This document shows, piece after piece, positions 1-6,440 of a stretch of DNA of 33,416 bases. Under the pieces are notes generated by a model. It saw nothing but the letters and a program-made list of their open reading frames with translations. It was not told where the DNA came from and did no database searches. The stretch lies in assembly GCA_016184225.1 (NCBI GenBank), contig JACPDA010000004.1:736316-769731 (forward strand), written 5' to 3'. Positions within the stretch are counted from its first letter, which is position 1. Every line of letters begins with the position of its first letter. The position numbers and the translations under genes were made by a program. The stretch comes from Candidatus Daviesbacteria bacterium. GTDB lineage: Bacteria > Patescibacteriota > Microgenomatia > Daviesbacterales > UBA10151.

Positions 1-483
1 CGACCGATTATAGCTAAAGTTTCTAATCTGGCCCGGGCTGGTTTAGCACTTTATGGTTTCTCCTCAACAACTTTTGACAAGAATCTAAAACCTGCTTTAA
101 CCTTAAAAACTAAACTCATCCAGATAAAGAAAGTTTTAAAGGGAGAGAAATTAGGTTATGACGGCACTTACACTGCCAAAACTGACCTAACAGTTGGCGT
201 GATACCAATCGGTTATTATGATGGGGTAGACCGCAGGCTATCTAATAAAGGAGTATTTTTAGTGGATAATATCGAATGTCCAATATTAGGCAGAGTCAGC
301 ATGAACATAAATATAATTAATATAAGTAAAATCCCAAATCCAAAAGTAGGACAAGAAGTTGTAGTATATTCCAATAATCCGGAAGATAAGAACTCAATAG
401 CAAACTGCGCTAAAATTTGTAACACTATTTCTTATGATCTTCTGGTAAATTTAGCGGAAACAACAAAGAGGGTGATTGTATGA
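1..483 (+). CDS. alr: Alanine racemase, C-terminal part (cut by window start)
   Basis: PLP enzyme that interconverts L- and D-alanine for peptidoglycan. The frame is open from base 1, so the start lies outside the window. Visible are RAGLALYGF, the GYDGTYTAK segment whose Tyr (157-159) matches the catalytic tyrosine of the C-terminal beta-barrel domain, IPIGYYDGVDRRLSNKG, and GRVSMN in place of the usual GR(I/V)CMD. The ATG at 199 is internal and is not a start. The stop overlaps the ddl start as ATGA, so alr and ddl form a D-alanine operon. Family assignment is firm; the Cys-to-Ser and Asp-to-Asn changes in GRVSMN are mild oddities. Confidence 0.93.
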   Translation, partial: RPIIAKVSNLARAGLALYGFSSTTFDKNLKPALTLKTKLIQIKKVLKGEKLGYDGTYTAKTDLTVGVIPIGYYDGVDRRLSNKGVFLVDNIECPILGRVSMNINIINISKIPNPKVGQEVVVYSNNPEDKNSIANCAKICNTISYDLLVNLAETTKRVIV

Positions 484-1394
484 AAGTATTAGTCATAACT
501 GGCGGAGTCACTTCGGAACGGCGCATTTCCTTAATGTCGGCCCGTGAAGTTAAAAAGGGGCTGGAGAAAACAGGTCACAGAGTTAAATTATATGATTTTA
601 AAAAGGGTAAAATCTCAAAAAACTTAGTCAAGGATTTTGATGTAATCTTTCCGCTAATCCATGGCAAACAAGGGGAAGACGGCAGTTTATATGGATCATT
701 AATAAAGCTGGGCAAACCTTTTGTAGGCTGTAGTCCACAATCAACTAAAAAAGCTTTTGACAAAATTCTTTCCAACCGCATATTTGACCAAGATAACTTT
801 CCCAGACCCAGATGGAAAATAGTAAAAAATGTTAGAGATATTAAAAAATTCGGCTTTCCTTGTGTTTTAAAAGCTGCCTCAGGAGGTTCATCTAAGGAAA
901 TAGTGATTTTGCATTCTGAAAAAGATCTTAAAAAGGCTTTAGTCAAGAGAATTTTATCTCTTAAGGATAAGTTTCTAGTTGAGCAACTCATTAAAGGAAC
1001 AGAAATAACAGTGCCTGTACTTTTTAATCAGGCTCTGCCGGTAATAGAAATTATTCCTCCGGAGAACGGCTGGTTTGATTATAAAAATAAATATAGCGGA
1101 CAGAGCCAAGAAATTGTCGACGCTCCTTCAGTTGATAAAAGAATTAAAGGCTATGCTCAAAAAATTGCCTTAGAAATTCATAGAAACTTAAATCTTTCTC
1201 CTTATTCCAGAACTGATTTTATTGTGGCAGACAATACTCCTTTTGTTTTAGAAGTAAATCCAGCTTGCGGAGTAGGATTAACTTCAGAGTCTTTATTTCC
1301 CAAAGCAGCCAAAGCAGTTGGCCTAACTTTTCCTAGACTTTTAGATCAAATAGTTAAATTCGCTTATGCAGACAAAATTTCTAAAACCAAATAA
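480..1394 (+). CDS. ddl: D-alanine--D-alanine ligase
   Basis: ATP-grasp ligase that makes D-Ala-D-Ala for the peptidoglycan stem peptide in the cytoplasm. The 304 residues match the usual family length. In order: GGVTSERRISLMSA (N-terminal binding motif), PLIHGKQGEDGSLYG (family LHGxxGEDG), KPFVGCSPQSTKKAFDK, VLKAASGGSSKEI (ATP-grasp loop), VEQLIKGTEITVPVL, and a C-terminal RTDF followed by LEVNPACGVGLTSES. The last motif stands where most Ddl have EVNTxPGxT, so the Mg-binding Glu and Asn are kept but the Pro-Gly turn is altered. ATGA overlap with alr. Its last 29 nt overlap the start of def in another frame. Confidence 0.93.
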   Translation: MKVLVITGGVTSERRISLMSAREVKKGLEKTGHRVKLYDFKKGKISKNLVKDFDVIFPLIHGKQGEDGSLYGSLIKLGKPFVGCSPQSTKKAFDKILSNRIFDQDNFPRPRWKIVKNVRDIKKFGFPCVLKAASGGSSKEIVILHSEKDLKKALVKRILSLKDKFLVEQLIKGTEITVPVLFNQALPVIEIIPPENGWFDYKNKYSGQSQEIVDAPSVDKRIKGYAQKIALEIHRNLNLSPYSRTDFIVADNTPFVLEVNPACGVGLTSESLFPKAAKAVGLTFPRLLDQIVKFAYADKISKTK

Positions 1395-1995
1395 TCCGCT
1401 GCTTAAGAAAATTGCTGAAGAAATCTCTCCCAACCAGATTAATTCACCCGACACCAGAAATGCAGTTAAGCCCATGCTAAAAGTGGCTTATGGGGAACAA
1501 AAAGACAGCAGCAAACCCATTATGGTGGGGTTAGCAGCACCTCAGCTCGGCATCCCTAAAAGAATTATTTTAGTAGACACTAAGGCGGATGGAGAGGGGA
1601 AGGTTGGGGATTTGAAAATCTACATCAACCCAAAAATTGTCTGGCAATCTAAAAGAAAAGGGGAGTGGTATGAAGGTTGCTACTCCACCGGCAGAGTTTG
1701 CGGCATAGTCTCCCGTCCAATCTCCATCAAAATCCAAGCTTTGAACCTACACTCCAGGAGTGTCAATTCAAATTCACTCCTGGAGTGGAAAGCTAAACTT
1801 GTAGAAGAAAAATGGTCAGGGTATATAGCTAGAATTTTTCAGCATGAGATAGACCATCTGGATGGAAAATTATTTTATGACCATATTAAAAATCCCGACC
1901 ATTTACATTGGGTAGAAGATAATGAATTTCCGTTATACAGAAACAGGAAGGCCTGGCGCAATTGGCCCAAAAAGTACCCCTTGCCCCTTGCTTAA
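1366..1995 (+). CDS. def: Peptide deformylase
   Basis: Metalloenzyme that removes the formyl group from nascent N-terminal methionine. All three family motifs are present: GLAAPQ (residues 55-60), EGCYS (103-107, metal-binding Cys105) and QHEIDHLDG (His160, Glu161, His164). Motif II continues as EGCYSTGRVCG instead of the usual EGCLSVPG. Residues about 129-142 are encoded by a pair of palindromes (1750-1787) and look like an in-frame insertion in the stretch before the HEIDH helix, where length varies between deformylases. The ATG start overlaps ddl by 29 nt; no clear Shine-Dalgarno is seen. A hairpin with a T-run follows at 2022. 209 residues is slightly long for the family. Confidence 0.92.
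   Translation: MQTKFLKPNNPLLKKIAEEISPNQINSPDTRNAVKPMLKVAYGEQKDSSKPIMVGLAAPQLGIPKRIILVDTKADGEGKVGDLKIYINPKIVWQSKRKGEWYEGCYSTGRVCGIVSRPISIKIQALNLHSRSVNSNSLLEWKAKLVEEKWSGYIARIFQHEIDHLDGKLFYDHIKNPDHLHWVEDNEFPLYRNRKAWRNWPKKYPLPLA
1750..1787. repeat. Paired palindromes inside def
   Basis: CACTCCAGGAGTG (1750-1762) and CACTCCTGGAGTG (1775-1787) are exact reverse complements of each other, and each is also a palindrome around one central base. The 12-nt loop is AT-rich. The whole is read in frame in def. It resembles the CCTCCCAGG palindromes in the rluD-like gene (27658-27729) in style but not in exact sequence. Confidence 0.8.
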
Positions 1996-2017
1996 AGAAG
2001 GCCAAAAAAGGTATAAT
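1988..2017 (+). promoter_or_regulatory. Putative gyrA promoter
   Basis: TTGCTT (1988-1993), an 18-nt spacer and a perfect TATAAT (2012-2017). Transcription would start near 2024, inside the hairpin at 2022-2042, leaving a leader of about 33 nt before gyrA. No Shine-Dalgarno is visible before ATG 2057. Confidence 0.5.
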
Positions 2018-2021
2018 TTAG

Positions 2022-2042
2022 ATGGCTAAAAAGCCATTTTTT
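2022..2042 (+). terminator. Hairpin with T-run between def and gyrA
   Basis: ATGGCT, an AAAA loop, AGCCAT, then TTTTT. The 6-bp stem and U-tract fit a rho-independent terminator for the alr-ddl-def operon. Because it overlaps the predicted gyrA transcription start, it could also be a 5' leader hairpin. Confidence 0.6.
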
Positions 2043-2056
2043 AATGTCTCCATCAC

Positions 2057-4606
2057 ATGAGTAACATTGGCAAAATCCAACCAGCACCTATTATCGAAGA
2101 AATGCAAAAGTCGTACCTCGACTATGCCATGTCAGTTATTGTTTCCCGGGCCCTGCCGGATGTCCGTGACGGACTAAAACCGGTCCAGAGGAGGATTATT
2201 TATGCCATGCACCAACAGGGCCTGCACCACACTTCCCGTTTCCAAAAATCGGCCGCTGTGGTCGGAGAAGTCTTAAAAAACTTCCATCCTCACGGCGACG
2301 CCCCGGTTTATGAAGCCATGGTCAGGATGGCTCAAAACTTTTCCATGAGATATATGCTGGTAGACGGCCAGGGAAACTTTGGCTCAATTGACGGGGATTC
2401 CCCTGCTGCCATGAGGTATACCGAAGCCAGGCTTTCTGCCATCTCCGAAGAACTGCTGCGGGACATCAACAAAAACACGGTTGAATTTATAGACAATTAT
2501 TCCGGCACTACCCAGGAACCGGTATTGCTGCCATCTGTTATACCAGATCTGCTCTTAAACGGCGCCTCCGGTATCGCCGTGGGCATGGCCACCCAAATCC
2601 CGCCTCATAATTTAGGGGAGGTCTGTGATGCATTGGTTTACATGATAGAACACCCAACGAAAGAGTCTAGAGTCAAGAGTCAAGAGTCAAGTGAAGAAAA
2701 TTCTAGACTCTCGACTCTAGCGACTAGTCACTCTTTCCAATCTGATGCTACTGTTGAAGACCTGATTCAATTTGTCAAAGGCCCGGATTTTCCAACAGGC
2801 GCTTCCATTTACGACCAAACCGAAATCCTGGCCGCTTATGGAACCGGAAAAGGCCGGATTGTCATGCGGGCCAAAGCAGAGATAGATGAAACCCCACAGG
2901 GAAAAATGCAGATTATTGTTTCAGAGCTGCCTTACCAGGTTAACAAGGCTACCCTGATTGCCAGAATTGCCGAGCTGGTCAAAGACAAAAAATTGGACGG
3001 CATTGCCGACCTTAGGGATGAATCAGACCGTAAACAAATGGTCAGGATTGTTTTTGACTTAAAAAGAGACGGAAAACCCCAAGCCATTTTAAACAATCTC
3101 TACAAACACACTGCCATGCAATCGGTTTTTAATGTTAATTTAGTCGCCCTCTCAGACGGCGTTCCGCATCTTTTAACCCTAAAGCGCATCCTGGAAGAAT
3201 TTATCCACCACCGGCAGGTAGTTGTCCGGAAACGTTCGGAATTTGAACTGGCAGAAGCAAAAGCCCGCGAGCATATTTTAGAAGGCCTGAAAATTGCCGT
3301 TGATAATATCGATGCGGTTATTGAAACCATTAAGAAATCCAAAGACGCCGATGCTGCCAAAGTGAATTTGATGGCTAAATTCAAACTAACCGAGATCCAG
3401 GCCCTGGCCATCCTGGACATGCAGCTGAGACGTTTGGCTGCGCTGGAACGGCAAAAAATTGAAGATGAGCTGAAGATGGTCCGGGAAACCATTACTTATC
3501 TGGAAGATTTGCTGAGTCATCCGGAGAAAATCTTAAAAGTTATCAAAGGAGAACTGGAAAAAATTAAGGAAAAATACGGCGATGACAGAAGAACCCGGGT
3601 TTATAAACAAAAAATAGGGGAGTTTAATGAGGAAGACTTAGTGCCGAATGAGGTGACCATTGCCACCATCACTGAAGGCGGCTATGTCAAGCGTCAATCG
3701 CCCATGTCTTTTAGGACCCAACAACGGGGTGGTAAAGGCGTCATGGGTATCTCCACCAAAGAAACCGATGCTGTGTCTCACATTTTCTATACCCAAACCC
3801 ACGACAGCATCCTCTTTTTTACTGACAAGGGCAGAGTTTTTCAAATCAAGGTTTGGGAAATTCCGGAAACACAGCGTGCTGCCAAAGGCCAGGCGATTGT
3901 TAATTTAATTAATGTGGAACAAGGAGAAAAAGTGACGGCTGTCCTGACCACCCGCCAAAAAGGGGAAAGCACTCAGTTTTTCTTCATGTGTACCCAAAAG
4001 GGTACTGTCAAAAAAACTTCCCTGACCGAATATGCCAATATCAGAAAAAGTGGTTTGGTGGCAATTAAGCTGGATTCCGGAGATGAACTAGGGTGGGTGG
4101 CTGCTACCTCCGGCAAAGACGACCTGATTATTGTCTCAAGAGCCGGCAAATCAATCCGCTTCTCTGAAACCCAGGTTAAGCCAACCCACCGGGACACCTC
4201 CGGGGTAAGAGGCATCAGACTTAGCAAAGATGACGAAGTAGTCTCATTAAATATTGTCCAAAAAGATGCCCAGCTTCTGGTAATCATGGAAAACGGTTTG
4301 GGCAAAAAGACTGAATTCTCAGCCTGGAGCAGGCAGGGCCGGGGAGGGCAGGGGGTTAAAGCTGCCCAGGTGACAGCCAAAACCGGGCAAATTGTGACAG
4401 CCCAGGCAATTGATGGCAAAATGGATACCTTGGTATTAACTTCCACCAAAGGACAACTAATCAAAATGGGTCTGGCGGAAGTACCGACACTGCAACGCCA
4501 AACTCAGGGAGTCATTTTAATGCGTGTTAGGCCGGGAGAAAAAGTAGTAGCAGCAACTGTTGTAGCGTCTAAAGAAAAAACCGAACAGGCAAAATCTAAA
4601 GTATGA
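2057..4606 (+). CDS. gyrA: DNA gyrase subunit A
   Basis: Breakage-reunion subunit of the type IIA topoisomerase that introduces negative supercoils with GyrB. Clear features: [20 protein letters not shown] near the N-terminus, HPHGD, the active-site tyrosine in [10 protein letters not shown] (Tyr121), PDFPTG, a coiled-coil tower region, and a C-terminal beta-pinwheel. The GyrA-box-like QQRGGKG at residues 555-561 argues for GyrA over ParC. 849 residues is a normal length. Residues about 203-226 are read from a heptad-repeat insertion (2662-2734) and give a Ser-rich stretch with RVKSQES before the conserved [15 protein letters not shown]. The stop overlaps the next gene as ATGA. Confidence 0.97.
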   Translation: MSNIGKIQPAPIIEEMQKSYLDYAMSVIVSRALPDVRDGLKPVQRRIIYAMHQQGLHHTSRFQKSAAVVGEVLKNFHPHGDAPVYEAMVRMAQNFSMRYMLVDGQGNFGSIDGDSPAAMRYTEARLSAISEELLRDINKNTVEFIDNYSGTTQEPVLLPSVIPDLLLNGASGIAVGMATQIPPHNLGEVCDALVYMIEHPTKESRVKSQESSEENSRLSTLATSHSFQSDATVEDLIQFVKGPDFPTGASIYDQTEILAAYGTGKGRIVMRAKAEIDETPQGKMQIIVSELPYQVNKATLIARIAELVKDKKLDGIADLRDESDRKQMVRIVFDLKRDGKPQAILNNLYKHTAMQSVFNVNLVALSDGVPHLLTLKRILEEFIHHRQVVVRKRSEFELAEAKAREHILEGLKIAVDNIDAVIETIKKSKDADAAKVNLMAKFKLTEIQALAILDMQLRRLAALERQKIEDELKMVRETITYLEDLLSHPEKILKVIKGELEKIKEKYGDDRRTRVYKQKIGEFNEEDLVPNEVTIATITEGGYVKRQSPMSFRTQQRGGKGVMGISTKETDAVSHIFYTQTHDSILFFTDKGRVFQIKVWEIPETQRAAKGQAIVNLINVEQGEKVTAVLTTRQKGESTQFFFMCTQKGTVKKTSLTEYANIRKSGLVAIKLDSGDELGWVAATSGKDDLIIVSRAGKSIRFSETQVKPTHRDTSGVRGIRLSKDDEVVSLNIVQKDAQLLVIMENGLGKKTEFSAWSRQGRGGQGVKAAQVTAKTGQIVTAQAIDGKMDTLVLTSTKGQLIKMGLAEVPTLQRQTQGVILMRVRPGEKVVAATVVASKEKTEQAKSKV
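2662..2734. repeat. Heptad-repeat hairpin inserted in gyrA
   Basis: Left arm AGAGTCT, AGAGTCA, AGAGTCA, AGAGTCA (2662-2689), an A-rich loop, then right arm AGACTCT, CGACTCT, AGCGACT, AGTCACT (2705-2732). The arms are imperfect reverse complements. The element is read without a stop and adds about 25 residues to GyrA. Same sequence family as 10690-10760 and 21287-21324. Confidence 0.85.
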
Positions 4607-4812
4607 AAAAATCTGCTTGGATTTCAACCATTGGAGTCATCTACTTTATGGCCGGGTTTATCTTTGCCATAGCTTTTGCTATCTATTACCGCTGGCCTTA
4701 TCTTTCTTTTCTATCCCCGGGATTTTATAGTGTGATTTTAACCTGGCCCTTCCAGGCAATCGGCCTTGTAAGAGACCTCCTAATCTACGGCCTCGCCGGC
4801 AAGCCAATATAG
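4603..4812 (+). CDS. Small membrane protein, unknown function
   Basis: 69 residues with two likely membrane segments (about 8-28 and 35-60) and several aromatic residues. The start overlaps the gyrA stop as ATGA, so it is probably co-translated with gyrase. I do not recognise a family. The tight coupling and a plausible membrane protein composition support a real gene. Confidence 0.65.
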   Translation: MKKSAWISTIGVIYFMAGFIFAIAFAIYYRWPYLSFLSPGFYSVILTWPFQAIGLVRDLLIYGLAGKPI

Positions 4813-4825
4813 AACCACCCTATAG

Positions 4826-4854
4826 TTGACTTTATGTCGTTAGTATGGTAGATT
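4826..4854 (+). promoter_or_regulatory. Sigma70-type promoter, leaderless mRNA likely
   Basis: TTGACT (4826-4831), a 17-nt spacer and TAGATT (4849-4854). Only 7 nt separate the -10 box from the ATG at 4862, so transcription should begin at or next to the start codon. Confidence 0.65.
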
Positions 4855-4861
4855 ACACTCC

Positions 4862-5257
4862 ATGGCTGGACAACCTGAAAGAAATCTTGCTGAACAAGAC
4901 CAAATCTTTTATGCACTCCAAAAGATAGCAGATGCCGAATTAATAGCTAATAGGGATCATAAAGATTATACCCAGGGATATCATAACAGACCTAGATTCG
5001 ATGCTATTGAACTCTTAGATACAGCATTAGAAGTATTAAGACCTCTTGGAGGTGTCGAGATTCCTACAGCCAGAGCGCTTGAGGTATATGGAGATGTGGT
5101 ACCTGAGGTTGTTGGAAGTCAAAGACTACTTGAACCCTTAGAGTATTATCTGAAAGCTCTTAGTGTTCTTAAGACTGCTCCTGATCTAGCAGCGGTGACA
5201 GATCCTATCATTAGAATTACTCAAAAGATCAATAGAAAACCTACCCCAAATCCTTAA
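4862..5257 (+). CDS. Hypothetical helical protein
   Basis: 131 residues, soluble and mostly helical by composition, with no signal peptide or membrane segment. The segment FDAIELLDTALEVLRPLGG and the later LLEPLEYYLKALSVLKTAP have the spacing of TPR-like helix pairs, but no TPR consensus is clear. I do not recognise a family. It has its own promoter 7 nt upstream of the ATG and lies just before the TrpR-like regulator, with no overlap. A partner role is possible but not shown. Confidence 0.6.
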   Translation: MAGQPERNLAEQDQIFYALQKIADAELIANRDHKDYTQGYHNRPRFDAIELLDTALEVLRPLGGVEIPTARALEVYGDVVPEVVGSQRLLEPLEYYLKALSVLKTAPDLAAVTDPIIRITQKINRKPTPNP

Positions 5258-5272
5258 CTATACTTGTTTTGT

Positions 5273-5294
5273 TATGATAAACTAGTTTATCATA
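5273..5294. promoter_or_regulatory. Perfect 22-bp palindrome, likely operator
   Basis: TATGATA, AACTAGTT, TATCATA: a perfect palindrome with a central CTAG, ending 6 nt before the ATG of the TrpR-like gene. It covers the probable -10 box (TATCAT, 5288-5293; -35-like TTGTTT at 5264-5269). Classical TrpR operators are built on CTAG-containing half-sites, so autoregulation is a reasonable inference. Confidence 0.7.
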
Positions 5295-5300
5295 GTATTA

Positions 5301-5771
5301 ATGCCCAAGTTATCCATCTATACTGATCCAAAGAAACTATCAATATTTATCCATAGATTTTGGGATGCTATTACTTTAATAGAGGATAGAGGAGAGGCTA
5401 TCACTTTTTTAAAAGATTTGCTGACACCAACTGAAATCAGAATGCTGGCTAAAAGATTACAGATTGCTGATATGTTGGCTAAAGGCTATAAATACGAAGA
5501 CATCAAAACCCATGTCAGGGTAACTGTGCAAACTATTTCTCACGTCAACAATAAACTTAATTTTGGAGACGATGGCTTAATCAAAATATTACAGAAACTG
5601 GAGAAAATTGATAAGTCAAGACAAGATCGGCTGGAAGGTAAAAGAGGTATATTTGCTCAGCCTCCGGGATTGGGACGAGCTGCATCTAATTTGGCAGTCT
5701 TAGGACTTGCTAAAGCAGTCCGCCATCACAAGAAGGTAAGTAGTATCAAATCCTCAAGAGAAAAGTTATGA
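5301..5771 (+). CDS. TrpR/YerC-YecD family DNA-binding regulator
   Basis: 156 residues. The first 100 match the TrpR-like fold of the YerC/YecD group: FWDAITLIEDRGEAITFLKDLLTPTEIRMLAKRL, then the helix-turn-helix IADMLAKGYKYEDIKTHVRVTVQTISHVNNKL, where the usual TrpR-superfamily pattern (TPTE, IAxxL, Y/IxxI, vSxaTIsrv) can be followed. The last 50 residues are basic and low in complexity, which makes the protein longer than typical family members. Palindromes with the same core (TATGATA NN CTAG NN TATCATA) sit just before the start and over the stop codon. The ligand is unknown; a tryptophan repressor role should not be assumed. Confidence 0.85.
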   Translation: MPKLSIYTDPKKLSIFIHRFWDAITLIEDRGEAITFLKDLLTPTEIRMLAKRLQIADMLAKGYKYEDIKTHVRVTVQTISHVNNKLNFGDDGLIKILQKLEKIDKSRQDRLEGKRGIFAQPPGLGRAASNLAVLGLAKAVRHHKKVSSIKSSREKL

Positions 5772-5790
5772 TACTCTAGTGTATCATAAC
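5765..5790. promoter_or_regulatory. Second palindrome with the same core, over the stop codon
   Basis: GTTATGATAC, TCTAGT, GTATCATAAC: 10-bp perfect arms around CTAG. It matches the 5273 palindrome in both outer heptamers and in the CTAG centre. The regulator's TGA stop (5769-5771) is inside it. There is no T-run, so a second operator fits better than a terminator, though it also separates convergent genes. Confidence 0.65.
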
Positions 5791-5805
5791 GAACATCAAG
5801 TCGCA

Positions 5806-6081
5806 CTACTTACTTCCCAAAAATTTCTGCACCAAGTCATTAAGATAGTTTGACAGACGGGCAATGATAAGGGCTGATAGGAGAAATTCCCAGAAAGGGC
5901 TTCTGATTTCTGTTCCCAAGAGGACATTGAATAAACTTACCTGGAAAGCAAAAGTCAGTAAAATTGCAGTTGCTAAAGATAGTAGGGGAATATAGGGCTT
6001 CAAAGCTTGAATACTACCTACCAGATACTCAATCACAGCCTCATTTAATGTAGTGAAAATCAAAACCACCAACCAACTCAT
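5806..6081 (-). CDS. Small membrane protein, holin-like
   Basis: 91 residues with three predicted membrane segments (about 3-22, 28-52, 62-82) and a basic C-terminus. The pattern of NEAVIEYL at the front and LLSALIIARLSNYLNDLVQKF at the end resembles small holin-like membrane proteins of Gram-positive phages and their chromosomal relatives, but I cannot confirm a family. Its ATG overlaps the stop of the upstream coiled-coil gene by 4 nt, so the two are one operon. Convergent with the TrpR-like gene. Confidence 0.6.
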   Translation of the reverse strand: MSWLVVLIFTTLNEAVIEYLVGSIQALKPYIPLLSLATAILLTFAFQVSLFNVLLGTEIRSPFWEFLLSALIIARLSNYLNDLVQKFLGSK

Positions 6082-6380
6082 GCGACCTTTCCGGGCGGGA
6101 AGAAGAATTTGTACAGGTTAATCAAGATACCTACTATTGTCAAGGTATTATCAGCATGCGGTTTTACCTCTTCTGCGGGTTTAGACTCCACCAACCGTAT
6201 TTCCAGATCTTTTATTCTTTCGTCTCTTTCTTGAATGGTCTCCTGCAAGATTATCACCTGCTGGTTTAATGATGCCAAAGTTGTCTGCAGGCTTTCAACT
6301 TGGGTCTGTAAATCACCAGTGGATGAGGATGCTGGCCCCGATCGAATCGGAACTGGAGCGTTAAAAACTATTTCAGACAT
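6078..6380 (-). CDS. Coiled-coil protein with C-terminal hydrophobic segment
   Basis: 100 residues. A short Pro/Ser-rich start is followed by a clear coiled coil (about 24-68: LQTQVESLQTTLASLNQQVI and onward) and a hydrophobic tail (TIVGILINLYKFFFP) that could anchor it. No known family recognised. It overlaps the downstream holin-like gene by 4 nt, suggesting that they work together at the membrane. Codons near the start carry CCCCGATCGAATCG (6336-6349), 13 of 14 bases identical to part of the operator-like palindrome at 9326-9350. Confidence 0.6.
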   Translation of the reverse strand: MSEIVFNAPVPIRSGPASSSTGDLQTQVESLQTTLASLNQQVIILQETIQERDERIKDLEIRLVESKPAEEVKPHADNTLTIVGILINLYKFFFPPGKVA

Positions 6381-6440
6381 AAAGGTATGAGGCAGTGTGC
6401 CCTAAATACTACAAGAGCTTGCTCTCACTGTCAATCTAAT

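Noticed and set aside
2662-2734. CRISPR-like repeats
   Set aside because: Units are 7 nt, contiguous and inverted, with no spacers and no cas genes in the window.
5765-5790. Plain bidirectional terminator between convergent genes
   Set aside because: No T-run on either side and the sequence matches the upstream palindrome in both arms and centre, so an operator is the better reading.
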